Assembly: GCF_003202755.1 (NCBI RefSeq)
Contig: NZ_QGLK01000001.1
Location: 62,001 to 126,000 of the forward strand
Reading direction: 5' to 3'
Length of the DNA stretch: 64,000 bases
DNA from: Bifidobacterium asteroides
GTDB lineage: Bacteria; Actinomycetota; Actinomycetes; Actinomycetales; Bifidobacteriaceae
The notes under the pieces are model-generated. The model was not told the origin of the DNA, ran no database searches, and saw only the letters and a list, made by a program, of their open reading frames with translations. A program made the translations under genes and the position numbers. This document shows positions 16,472 to 24,761 of the stretch, in pieces (position 1 is the first letter of the stretch; every line of letters begins with the position of its first letter).

Positions 16472-18304
16472 ATGAATGTGGGTGTGAAATTCAAGAGCAG
16501 GAATTCCCAGGATGGCTATCGCGGCAGGACCGCAGCCGAGGTCAAACGGGTCAGCAAGTACCACACCCACTCCATTCCGCTGGACATGGAGGACATTGAA
16601 CGCGATTACGACAAGCCCATCGTCGAGGCCTGCATCGCGGCCAAGACCAGCCTGATCGTGCGGGTGGGCATGCTGGAGCTAGGGGCCGGCACGGGAAGCT
16701 TCCGCGTGCGCGAGATGATGCACAGGATCGCCTACCCCATGGGCGTGCATGTGCGGGCCGACGTGAACCTGACGGACATCGAGGCCACCTGCACGGATGG
16801 CGTTTCTCGGATTACCGAGGTGGTGGACCTGCCCACCACCGGTGTCAACACCGAGCGGATCTGGCTGCTGGAGCACTTTGCGGACTGGCTTAGCGTCAAG
16901 TGCGGGCAGGCGGGGACCTACCACACCATGACGGTGGTCTCCCGGGAGCTGGTGGACAACCTGGACGAGCCGAACGTCTATGCGGCGGCCCGCAAGGCGG
17001 TCAAGGAGGTGTTGGCCCAGGACCAGGATGCGGCCAAGGCACTCAAGGACGCAGTGGCCACCGCCGTACACAACGAAGACGAGATCAGCCAGAGCCGGAT
17101 CGATGCGGCGGCCATAGACACCAGGACGGCCGCTGGTCTGGGCACCGTAGGCTCCACGCCTCGCTCGGAAGATTCCAAAGATTCCAAGGCGGCTTCCGCT
17201 TCGGCTGACACCGTGGCCAAGGATTCGAATTCGAGTGCTGCTGGTTCTGCAACCAGCCAAGGCCGCGAGTCTGAGGCTGAGCGGCCTGCCTCCCCGGAGC
17301 CGCAGGCGGCGGGCGGCATCACGGTCCGGCAGGCGCATGAGCGCCTGGACCTGATCGAGCGACGCAAACCCCTCTACTCGCCCCTCTTCTCGGGCTTCGC
17401 CTCGGCTGTGGCCTGCGCTGCCTTCGTCTTCCTGCTGGGTGGCGGCCCCTACGACATGGCCGGAGCCTTCATCGGCGCTGGCATAGGCCAGTGGGTGCGT
17501 CGTCAGATGCTGGGTAGGCGGATCAACCAGTTCTTCGCTACCGGGGTTGCAGTCATCATCGCCGCACTGGCCTGCGTCGGCACGCTGAGACTGGTGGGTA
17601 TCTTCGACCCGGTGGCCCTCAGGCACGACACGGCTTACATCGGCGCCATTCTCTTCGTCATTCCCGGTTTCCCTCTAGTCACCGGCGGCCTGGATATCGC
17701 CAAGCTGGACTTTCCTTCGGGGGTGCAGCGCATCACCTACGCTTTCTCGATCATCCTGGTGGCCACGCTGGGTGGCTGGGCCGTGGCGCGGATGGTCATG
17801 CTCAACCCCCAGGGCTTTGAACCCATGAACCTGAGTCCCTGGCTGATGGCCGGACTGCGCATGATTGCAGCCTTCTGCGGGGTCTGGGGCTTCTCGGTCC
17901 TCTTCAACTCGCCCCAGCGTATGGCCCTGGTGGCCGCCGTCATCGGCGCTCTGACCGACACTATGCGCTTGGAGATGCAGGACCTGCTTCATGTCCCCCC
18001 GGAGATGGCCGCCTTTCTGGGTGCCTTCCTGGCCGGCATGCTGGCCACGGTTTGGCGCTCCTCGGTCCGTCACGGCCTGCTGCCGCCCCACCTGGGCTAC
18101 CCACGAATCAGCCTGACCGTGCCCTCCATCGTCATCATGGTGCCCGGCCTGTATATGTACCGGGCCATGTTCTACCTGGGGCAGTTCAATACGCTCAACG
18201 CCCTGGACTGGGCCTTCCGGGCCTTCATGGTCATCATCTGCCTGCCCATCGGCCTGGTCACGGCCCGGGTGCTGACCGACCGCTCCTGGCGGTACGACGT
18301 CTAG
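16472..18304 (+). CDS. ThrE-family threonine/serine exporter
   Basis: 610 aa. The ATG at 16472 has GGAG only two bases upstream; the GTG at 16478 fits that site better and may be the true start. The N-terminal ThrE domain (about residues 20-215) precedes a Ser/Ala-rich charged linker (about 215-285). Roughly ten transmembrane segments then cover both the ThrE and ThrE_2 parts. Corynebacterium ThrE exports threonine and serine by proton antiport, and the same is inferred here. The gene converges on trpS: its stop (18302-18304) overlaps the last bases of trpS on the other strand. Confidence 0.85.
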   Translation: MNVGVKFKSRNSQDGYRGRTAAEVKRVSKYHTHSIPLDMEDIERDYDKPIVEACIAAKTSLIVRVGMLELGAGTGSFRVREMMHRIAYPMGVHVRADVNLTDIEATCTDGVSRITEVVDLPTTGVNTERIWLLEHFADWLSVKCGQAGTYHTMTVVSRELVDNLDEPNVYAAARKAVKEVLAQDQDAAKALKDAVATAVHNEDEISQSRIDAAAIDTRTAAGLGTVGSTPRSEDSKDSKAASASADTVAKDSNSSAAGSATSQGRESEAERPASPEPQAAGGITVRQAHERLDLIERRKPLYSPLFSGFASAVACAAFVFLLGGGPYDMAGAFIGAGIGQWVRRQMLGRRINQFFATGVAVIIAALACVGTLRLVGIFDPVALRHDTAYIGAILFVIPGFPLVTGGLDIAKLDFPSGVQRITYAFSIILVATLGGWAVARMVMLNPQGFEPMNLSPWLMAGLRMIAAFCGVWGFSVLFNSPQRMALVAAVIGALTDTMRLEMQDLLHVPPEMAAFLGAFLAGMLATVWRSSVRHGLLPPHLGYPRISLTVPSIVIMVPGLYMYRAMFYLGQFNTLNALDWAFRAFMVIICLPIGLVTARVLTDRSWRYDV

Positions 18305-19386
18305 TAGCGCATGCCCATGGCCGAGCGGACCTGATCAAGGGTCTCCTCGGCTATCTGGTTGGCCCGCTTGTTGCCCTCGACCAGGATGTCGCGCACGGTG
18401 TCCATGTCCTTGGCCAGCTCTGCACGGCGCTCGCGGTGGGGTGCCAGGAACTCATTGACTGACTTGGTCACGTAGGCCTTGAGGGCGCCTGAGCCGGCAT
18501 CGCCGATCTCTTCGGCGATCTCCTCGGGCTTCCGGTCGGTCACCAGGCCGGCCGTGGTCAGCAGGGCCGAGACCTGGGGGCGGTTCACAGGGTCGAACGT
18601 GATCTTTCGCTCGGAGTCGGTGGGCGACTTGCGGATCAGCTTGGCCGTCTCCTCTGCGGTGGCGCCCAGCATGATGGAGTTGCCATAGGACTTGCTCATC
18701 TTGCGTCCATCAAGACCAGGAATCTCAGGGGTGTCAGACAGGATGGCATCAGGCTCGGGGAAGACCGGCGCCTGGCCGGGGTAGCGCTCGTCGAAGCGGC
18801 GGGCGATGGTCCGGGTCAGCTCAACATGCGGCAGGTTGTCCTTGCCGATAGGGACCACGTTGGCCTTGCAGAAGAGTATGTCGCAGGCCTGGTGGACCGG
18901 GTAGGTCAGCAGCAGACCGGTCAGGGCGTGGCCGCTGGCCTCCATCTCGGCCTTGACGGTGGGGTTGCGGTGGAGCTCGGCCTCGGTCACCAGGGAGAGG
19001 AAGGGCAGCAGCAGCTGATTCTCTGCAGGGGTGGACGAATGGGTGAAGATCATGGTCTTCTTGGGGTCGATGCCCGCAGCCAGATAGTCGAGCACCAGGT
19101 TGAGCACGTTGTCGCGGATGTGCTCGGTGGTGTCCCGGTCGGTGATGACCTGGTAGTCAGCAATGACGATGTTGGTGTGCACGCCGCGATTCTGCATTTG
19201 GACGCGCTCGCGGATGGAGCCGAAATAATGGCCCAGGTGAAGCCTGCCGGTCGGACGGTCGCCGGTCAGCATGGTGTAGCGGCCAGGATTCTTGTCCAGT
19301 TCAGCCAGCACCTGGTCAGACCGATGCTTGGCGGCTCTAAAGCTGTCGCTGATCTCGTTGCCTGCCGCTGTGACTTCTTCCTGCAT
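18301..19386 (-). CDS. trpS: Tryptophanyl-tRNA synthetase
   Basis: 361 aa from the ATG at 19386, chosen because GAGGGTGGG precedes it; an upstream in-frame start has no such site. It charges tRNA-Trp in the cytoplasm. The class I HIGH motif appears as HLGHYFGS within GDRPTGRLHLGHY. The KMSKS loop is exact (GRKMSKSYGN). Both lie at the expected positions of the Rossmann core, and the C-terminus is helical. No T-box leader is evident in the short upstream region. The 3' end overlaps the convergent ThrE-like gene by four bases. Confidence 0.97.
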   Translation of the reverse strand: MQEEVTAAGNEISDSFRAAKHRSDQVLAELDKNPGRYTMLTGDRPTGRLHLGHYFGSIRERVQMQNRGVHTNIVIADYQVITDRDTTEHIRDNVLNLVLDYLAAGIDPKKTMIFTHSSTPAENQLLLPFLSLVTEAELHRNPTVKAEMEASGHALTGLLLTYPVHQACDILFCKANVVPIGKDNLPHVELTRTIARRFDERYPGQAPVFPEPDAILSDTPEIPGLDGRKMSKSYGNSIMLGATAEETAKLIRKSPTDSERKITFDPVNRPQVSALLTTAGLVTDRKPEEIAEEIGDAGSGALKAYVTKSVNEFLAPHRERRAELAKDMDTVRDILVEGNKRANQIAEETLDQVRSAMGMRY

Positions 19387-19539
19387 GGTCCCACCCTCGT
19401 CGTCGTGCCGAATGTCCTTCTGGGAATTGCTTTTATGGTAAAAGTCCGAGCCGACAAGATGCGTAGGTGGTACTCTCATAAATGATGCAAATTCACATTC
19501 AAGTTGCCTAAGTGCACGTTACCTGGCGAAGGGGGTCGG

Positions 19540-19923
19540 ATGGGCCGCGGACGTCAGAAGGCTAAGCAGACGAAAATAGCCCGGAAGCTCAAATATCTGA
19601 CAACGGACACGGATTACGACGAGCTGGCCAAAGAGCTCAGCAGCAAGGAACCCGGAACCAGGGGCAAAGATCCCTTCAAAATGGTTGAAGAGGAGTACTC
19701 CAAACCGGATTCGCACAAATCGGGGGGCCAGGACCCCGAGGATTCCCCGGACGATGATCTGGACGATTACGCCCGGTGGGCCGCCGAGGCTGCTGCCAAA
19801 GCCACCTCTGGGGAGATGCCGGCTACGCCCAAGCCGCACAAGCGCATACCCATTCCCGTGCCCAGCGCGCTCAAACACCATAAGGATCAGAAGACCGCAG
19901 CCAAGGGGTCGTCGAGCAAGTAG
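19540..19923 (+). CDS. DUF3073 family protein
   Basis: 127 aa from the ATG at 19540, with AAGGGGG upstream; an earlier in-frame start is ignored. The first 35 residues (MGRGRQKAKQTKIARKLKY and following) match the conserved basic N-terminus of DUF3073, a small actinobacterial family of unknown function. The middle is acidic (DDDLDDYARWAAEAAAK) and the tail is basic and low in complexity. It is cytoplasmic with no membrane segment. It is divergent from trpS and convergent with the SCP2-like gene. Confidence 0.85.
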   Translation: MGRGRQKAKQTKIARKLKYLTTDTDYDELAKELSSKEPGTRGKDPFKMVEEEYSKPDSHKSGGQDPEDSPDDDLDDYARWAAEAAAKATSGEMPATPKPHKRIPIPVPSALKHHKDQKTAAKGSSSK

Positions 19924-19950
19924 CTAGCTGCAGAGGCAGCCGACTATTGG

Positions 19951-20370
19951 TCATACCAGTGGCAGCAGTTCGTGCAGATCGTCGCGCTCGCCCACGGCAC
20001 TGATATGCCCGGCGGCGGCTTCTTCACTCCAGTTGGTGATGCCAGCGGCCAGCCGCAGCCAGACATCCGGGTCCAGTTCGATTACGTCGGGCGGAGTCAG
20101 GTTATGTGGGTCGGATGCCGGCCCGTCCAGAATCTTGATAGCTCCCCAAGGGGCTACCCTAACCTCCACGCCGGGACCGGGGGCCTTGATCTCCAGCATG
20201 TGCAGAGAATAGCGGACAGCCATGGCCTTGCTGCGCCTATCGGTTTGCGGGGCCACTGTTAGACGGTTGCCCTCCGGGCCTAGATTGCCTGCAGCCTCCT
20301 TGGCCGCATCGCGCCAGGCCAGAAAATCCCGGCGGCCTTCTTTCATGTCTGCTTCCCGTATGGCACTCAT
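19951..20370 (-). CDS. Sterol-carrier (SCP2-like) family protein
   Basis: 139 aa, ATG at 20370 with a weak GGA upstream; the ATG at 20346 (MKEGRRDF) is an alternative. The C-terminal half (VEVRVAPWGAIK...DVIELDPDVWLRLAAG...GHISAVGERDDLHELLPL) follows the pattern of the small actinobacterial SCP2-type proteins. The fold binds hydrophobic ligands in other members. The bacterial ligand is unknown. It is soluble and has no clear operon partner. Confidence 0.7.
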   Translation of the reverse strand: MSAIREADMKEGRRDFLAWRDAAKEAAGNLGPEGNRLTVAPQTDRRSKAMAVRYSLHMLEIKAPGPGVEVRVAPWGAIKILDGPASDPHNLTPPDVIELDPDVWLRLAAGITNWSEEAAAGHISAVGERDDLHELLPLV

Positions 20371-20503
20371 GGTTCCATTGTGACGCGCCGCCCTAACAGG
20401 CGTGTCCAGCAGGCTGTGGCCAAGCCGAAATCAGGCATGAAAAAAGGAACCCGTTGCCCTCACGTCCTTGACGCTGGGTCGGATTCCTTCCCGACCGGAA
20501 CGG

Positions 20504-20734
20504 TCAGGCCTGTGCGCCCGCTTGCAGAGGGGCCTCGGGATCCTCAGACCCCTTGTCCTCCTCATCCTTGGCCAGGCCCAGGTCGACTGGCGATGAGCTG
20601 TTCTCCCAAGGCTCCTCCCAGGGATCGTAATCCGGGTTCTGCTGCTTGTATACGAACAGAGCGACAACGCCGGCCAGCAGCGTGCCGAAGAGCAGAGCAA
20701 AGAACTTCCAGCCGTTTGAAGATGAATTCTCCAT
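20504..20734 (-). CDS. Small single-pass membrane protein with acidic tail, function unknown
   Basis: 76 aa from the ATG at 20734, preceded by AAAGGAG six to seven bases upstream, a strong site that decides the start. A short polar N-terminus is followed by one hydrophobic helix (about residues 10-29, FFALLFGTLLAGVVALFVYK). A cytoplasmic tail rich in Asp, Glu and Pro completes it. No family is recognised. It sits head-to-head with the rhomboid protease gene, sharing the 150-base upstream region. Confidence 0.65.
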   Translation of the reverse strand: MENSSSNGWKFFALLFGTLLAGVVALFVYKQQNPDYDPWEEPWENSSSPVDLGLAKDEEDKGSEDPEAPLQAGAQA

Positions 20735-20888
20735 GTTTGGCTCCTTTCGACGACTTTCGTCGGTCCTGCCCACTTCGACCGACCTAGTCAACATCCTAGT
20801 AGAAAGCGGTGAACTGTGGGGCGCATCGGTGCCATTGCGGCACGGAAACCGCACACCCCGGGCCGGACGGTCAGGTAAGGTATGGTTC

Positions 20889-21650
20889 ATGGTCAATGGC
20901 ACGGGCACCAGTTTCACAGGCGGAGGGAACGGTCGGGGACCGCTGGGATGGATCCGGCGGCACTGGGGCGACCAGGCTCCGGTGGTAACCATAGCCATGA
21001 CCCTGATCTGCATAGTGGCCTGGGTCATCCAGATGGCCCTGTATCTGCTGGCTCCGCTTCGCTACCAGCGGCTTTTGCTGGGCTACTGGGCCTTCGTGCC
21101 GATTACTGCCGTTCATGAGCCCTGGATGTTTGTGACCAACATATTTCTGCACGCCACCAATGTCTCGCATATCCTCTTCAACATGATCACCCTTTGGGTT
21201 GTGGGGCCGGTGCTGGAAAATCTGATAGGACATGTGCGTTTCCTGGCACTCTATATGATCAGCGGCCTGGGCGGAGACCTGGGGCTGATAGTCTATGCGG
21301 TCCTGGCGCCCAATGGCTGGGGCACATCGGCCATCGGGGCCTCGGGCGCGCTCTTTGGACTCTTCGCCGCCATTCTGGTGGTCTATCGTCGTTTGGGGAT
21401 CGACATCATCTCCATGGTGGTCTGGATGGCCATCAACTTCTGCATGCCGCTGTTCGTGCCCGGCATTGCCTGGCAGGACCATGTTGGCGGTTTCATAGTC
21501 GGCGGCCTCTTCATGCTGGCCCTGCTGCACGTGGGCCGGCCCGGCTCGCGGGTGCATGGCCTGCTCTCCTGGTTGCTGCCCACGCTGATCTTCCTGGTGG
21601 TCCTGGTCCTGCTGGCTCTGGGCTGCAACATGTTCAACCCCATGCGCTGA
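20889..21650 (+). CDS. Rhomboid-family intramembrane serine protease
   Basis: 253 aa from the ATG at 20889, with TAAGG eight bases upstream. It cleaves transmembrane helices within the membrane. Six or seven transmembrane segments are predicted. The catalytic dyad is visible: Ser152 in GASGALFG and His198 in WQDHVGGFIVGG. The Trp/Arg region of loop 1 and the His/Asn membrane motif (ATNVSHILFNMITLW) also fit. The N-terminus has a Gly-rich cytoplasmic stretch. Substrates are unknown. The DnaA-box cluster begins right after its stop. Confidence 0.93.
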   Translation: MVNGTGTSFTGGGNGRGPLGWIRRHWGDQAPVVTIAMTLICIVAWVIQMALYLLAPLRYQRLLLGYWAFVPITAVHEPWMFVTNIFLHATNVSHILFNMITLWVVGPVLENLIGHVRFLALYMISGLGGDLGLIVYAVLAPNGWGTSAIGASGALFGLFAAILVVYRRLGIDIISMVVWMAINFCMPLFVPGIAWQDHVGGFIVGGLFMLALLHVGRPGSRVHGLLSWLLPTLIFLVVLVLLALGCNMFNPMR

Positions 21651-22017
21651 CAATCAACAGCTGTCTGCTCTGGTCAAATGACATGGATGTCACCTATCCA
21701 CATTTGTTGACAATCGTGTGGATAAACTGGGAATAAGTAACTAGAACTGGTGTATATATATCGGTAAAAAGTGGATAAGTAAGCACAGAACCCAATCAGC
21801 AGTAGGGTTGTGGACAGGTGTCTTAGGCTGTCCACGATAAAGCCGGGCGATTGTGGATAACTGTGGTTTGAGTCTAGAAGCGGTGGATGAAATAGGTGGA
21901 GCTGGGGGGGGGGTTGAATCCACACATGTCTGACGCTCAGGTGTGGATGGGTATGCAAAGAACCCCACATTCGTGCCTGGACGGTTGCAGGGTTCCTGAA
22001 GAATAAAAACAGCTGGA
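21651..22017. other. Cluster of DnaA-box-like 9-mers with AT-rich tract: candidate oriC or DnaA-binding locus
   Basis: No gene is seen. Two perfect DnaA boxes read TGTGGATAA (21717-21725 and 21852-21860). Near matches are CTATCCACA (21694-21702), AGTGGATAA (21770-21778) and TGTGGACAG (21809-21817). Weaker sites lie at 21828-21836, 21915-21923 and 21942-21950. An AT-rich stretch (21748-21770, containing TATATATAT) lies among the boxes, as a DNA unwinding element would. A run of ten G is at 21904-21913. The cluster may be the replication origin or an accessory DnaA-titration site; dnaA and dnaN are not in this window. Confidence 0.6.
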
Positions 22018-22464
22018 TCAGTGCCACCACATGGTCATGAGGAAGCCGACCAGCAGGATGCCGAAGCCTACGGCCAGGTTCCAGTTGCCGATGCCGGGGA
22101 TTGGGAAGACATTGCCCCTGGTGGATGCGATGTAGTAGACCACGATCCAGATCAGGCCCACTACCATCAGCGTGACGAAGAGGGGTACAAACCAGCGCGG
22201 ATTGGCCTTGGTGCTCTTGATGGTGTCTTCCACGCGGCGGGTGTTTTCTTCCTGGCGCTGAACAATGCGGCGCATCTGCGGAGTCATGTGCTTTTTGTCA
22301 ACGCTCTGGTTGAGCACGGCCTCCACCTTGTCCATGGACAGGCCGTACTCCTCGTCCTCTGCATCCTCGCCAGTGCCAGCGGTCTTGTTCTCGGCCTCGG
22401 CCTCGGTCTTCTTGGCCTCGTCCACCGCCTCGTCCTCGTCATCATGGAGTTGATGCTCTGCCAT
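22018..22464 (-). CDS. crgA: Cell division protein CrgA
   Basis: 148 aa from the ATG at 22464, with AAGGAG upstream. The C-terminal 75 residues show the CrgA pattern: two transmembrane helices (about 91-111 and 128-147) joined by a short loop (STRGNVFPIPGIGNWN), ending Trp-Trp-His. CrgA is an actinobacterial membrane protein that recruits divisome partners such as FtsZ, FtsQ and penicillin-binding proteins. The N-terminal 60 residues are strongly acidic and make the protein longer than the mycobacterial version (about 90 aa). It is divergent from the DUF881/sortase pair, as in other actinobacteria. Confidence 0.93.
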   Translation of the reverse strand: MAEHQLHDDEDEAVDEAKKTEAEAENKTAGTGEDAEDEEYGLSMDKVEAVLNQSVDKKHMTPQMRRIVQRQEENTRRVEDTIKSTKANPRWFVPLFVTLMVVGLIWIVVYYIASTRGNVFPIPGIGNWNLAVGFGILLVGFLMTMWWH

Positions 22465-22548
22465 GAGGTTATTCTCCTTCATTAGATCTACTAAGCCATA
22501 GTAGCGGTTAGACTCGAACGTAATACTATCGCAGACGAGGATGAAGGT

Positions 22549-23310
22549 ATGCCTATGACCAGACGGACGGGACGGCACGGCGCGCGCAGGTCCCTGGTCG
22601 GCACATTGTCCGTGGCTGTGGTGCTTGCCTTGGTCGGGTACATGCTGACCACCAACATCCGTGTCAATAGGACGGTCACGGTCACCTCGGATACGGCCGG
22701 GCTGGTGGAAGAGCGCGAGAACAAGGCTGCTGAGCTGCGCAAGGACATCAATGACATGAGCTCGCAGATCAACGCGTTGAAGACCCTCACCGACGACGAC
22801 AAGAGCAACTCGAACCAGGCCCGCGAGGACCCTGGATCGGGCACGGTGCTCAAGGCCGTCCAGGGGCCGGGACTGACGGTAACCCTCGATGATTCCCCGC
22901 TCTGGCAGCAGAAGGTAGGGTCCGACGGGTCGACGGCCAACATCAATGATTACGTCATCCACCAGCAGGATGTGGAGAGTGTGGTCAACGCGCTCTGGGC
23001 CGGGGGAGCCGAGTCCATGAGGATCCAGGACCAGCGTGTTCTGCCCACCACGGCCGTGCGATGCGTGGGCAATGTGCTGCTGCTGCACGGTCGAAAGTAC
23101 TCGCCGCCATATAAGATTTCGGCCATAGGACCAGTCGATCGGATGACCAAGTCCCTGAATGCTTCGCCATCCATCCGGATTTACAAGGAGTACGTGAATA
23201 CGGTAGGTCTGGGATGGAATGTCGAGTCTTTGGGCAATCTGAGATTCCCCGAGACGACGGCTGTCCTGCAGCCACTCCAGTATGCATCTCTAGATGAGAA
23301 GGCACGGTAA
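22549..23310 (+). CDS. DUF881 family membrane-anchored protein
   Basis: 253 aa, ATG at 22549; the ATG at 22555 is equally possible given GAGG/AAGG upstream. One N-terminal transmembrane helix (about residues 15-33) is followed by a coiled coil (about 50-85). The extracytoplasmic DUF881 domain follows, with motif DYVIHQQDVESVVNALWAGGAE and related ones. DUF881 genes commonly sit beside crgA and class E sortase in actinobacteria; the molecular role is unknown, probably in division or the envelope. The stop codon directly abuts the sortase start, so the two are co-translated. Confidence 0.88.
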   Translation: MPMTRRTGRHGARRSLVGTLSVAVVLALVGYMLTTNIRVNRTVTVTSDTAGLVEERENKAAELRKDINDMSSQINALKTLTDDDKSNSNQAREDPGSGTVLKAVQGPGLTVTLDDSPLWQQKVGSDGSTANINDYVIHQQDVESVVNALWAGGAESMRIQDQRVLPTTAVRCVGNVLLLHGRKYSPPYKISAIGPVDRMTKSLNASPSIRIYKEYVNTVGLGWNVESLGNLRFPETTAVLQPLQYASLDEKAR

Positions 23311-24426
23311 ATGACGACAGAAGACTCGGAGAACGACAGGACATCGGTTGATAAACCTGCCGATAAGCGACGAAACTGGCCGGCTGGCATAGCTGAAATC
23401 GTGGGGGAGCTGCTGATTACGCTGGCCGTCATCTGTGCCCTCTACGTGGTTTGGCAGCTCTGGTGGACCGGCGTGCAGTCCGAGCATCAGCAGCTGGAGA
23501 CCCGGACCTCGACCGCTTGGAGCGACCCGGGATCGGGAGATACCCGAAAGGTGGCCAAGCCTCAGAGCGGAATGCCGCCGGTACAGCCCGAACACGCCTC
23601 CGAGGGCGATCTGATGGCCCAGATCTACATTCCTCGTTTTGGGCAGCATTGGGAGCGCAACGTGGTTCAGGGCACGTCGCCCCGAGAGCTGGCCTACGCG
23701 GGACTGGGACACTACCCCAATACGCAGATGCCTGGTGAGCTGGGCAACGTGGCTATTGCCGGACACCGCGCTGGCTATGGTGAGCCGCTGGGCCATGTGG
23801 ACCAGCTGCGAGTGGGCGATGCCATCGTTCTGCGCACCAAGGATTACTGGTACGTCTACCACTACACCCGCTACAAGATTGTCGCTCCCACCGAGGTCAA
23901 CGTTATCGCCCCCAACCCTTATTCGCCCAATGATGCTCCTGATCGGCGCATGATTACACTGACCACTTGCGAGCCCAAGTACACCACGGCCACCCACCGC
24001 TGGATCAGCTGGGGCGAATTCGGCTACTGGGCCAAGGTGTCCGACGGAGTGCCTAAGGAACTGCTTGGCGACCGAGGCAGCAATGTGGCCTTTGCAGACG
24101 ACAAGGGCTCAGTTATGGCCAGGCTGGGTTCCCTGCAGCCGGTCCTCTTGGTTTTGGTAGCAGCCTATCTGATCATCTACCTGGCGGCCCTGGTTGCATG
24201 GCGTTACCCCTTGTTGCGGCAGATTCGCAAGGGCGAGAAGCCCCAGCCCATGATCAGCCTCTATGGCTGGCTACTGCGGCACCAGTCCGGCATAGCTCCG
24301 ATTCGCTGGCTTCTGCTGATTCTGCTCCTTCTGGCTCTGGCCTGCGCCTTGATGGAATGGGGCTTCCCATGGCTGGCTAGCAACGTGCCCTGGCTCAGAC
24401 AGATGTCCAACTACTCCACATTCTGA
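23311..24426 (+). CDS. srtE: Class E sortase
   Basis: 371 aa; the ATG follows the previous stop with no gap, and GAAGG lies in the upstream coding end. It is a transpeptidase joining surface proteins to the cell wall. A cytoplasmic N-terminus precedes a transmembrane helix (about 30-55). The sortase barrel carries the catalytic His152 (AIAGHRAGYGEP), Cys220 (TLTTCEPKY) and Arg230 (ATHRW). Two further C-terminal hydrophobic segments (about 270-295 and 330-355) are present. Class E enzymes typically recognise LAXTG. A LAKTG protein is encoded at 38324-39187. Confidence 0.93.
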   Translation: MTTEDSENDRTSVDKPADKRRNWPAGIAEIVGELLITLAVICALYVVWQLWWTGVQSEHQQLETRTSTAWSDPGSGDTRKVAKPQSGMPPVQPEHASEGDLMAQIYIPRFGQHWERNVVQGTSPRELAYAGLGHYPNTQMPGELGNVAIAGHRAGYGEPLGHVDQLRVGDAIVLRTKDYWYVYHYTRYKIVAPTEVNVIAPNPYSPNDAPDRRMITLTTCEPKYTTATHRWISWGEFGYWAKVSDGVPKELLGDRGSNVAFADDKGSVMARLGSLQPVLLVLVAAYLIIYLAALVAWRYPLLRQIRKGEKPQPMISLYGWLLRHQSGIAPIRWLLLILLLLALACALMEWGFPWLASNVPWLRQMSNYSTF

Positions 24427-24444
24427 CCTAGCTGGCATGGAAGC

Positions 24445-24495
24445 GCGGCGGGGCTGCAGAATCCGACGTGATCCTGCGGCCCTGCCGCTTATTTG
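24445..24495 (+). terminator. Terminator after srtE
   Basis: Stem 24445-24459 (GCGGCGGGGCTGCAG) pairs with 24474-24488 (CTGCGGCCCTGCCGC), with one mismatch and one wobble, and is followed by TTATTTGTT. Confidence 0.7.
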
Positions 24496-24761
24496 TTGCC
24501 TAACAGAGATCATGAGAAGGTTTCTCTGATTCTGTTGAAAGCCAGCTGATAAATGCGAGGCCGGCATTTGGCTCAATAATGATTTGACACGAAGAAAGCG
24601 TATTATTAATGTAAGGAATCGTTACCACAAATAAAAATGAATGCGCTTTATCATTGGCTGGTAACGTTTTTACTATTACTTAGGTGAGGCAGGTGTCTAC
24701 GATGACATAAATAATAAGTAAGCAGAAAACAAGGGTTCTGTGACGACTGACAGGGGTTGGC
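24490..24761 (+). promoter_or_regulatory. AT-rich upstream region of the LacI/kinase operon with an inverted operator pair
   Basis: A TTGACA (24584-24589) with TAATGT (24607-24612) 17 bases on is a possible promoter. CGTTACCA (24620-24627) and its reverse complement TGGTAACG (24659-24666) stand 31 bases apart just downstream. They are likely half-sites or paired sites for the LacI protein encoded next. Confidence 0.5.

Noticed and set aside
21904-21913. G10 run as a phase-variation switch
   Set aside because: It is intergenic, not close to a promoter spacer or coding start that can be identified; it may simply be part of the origin-like region.
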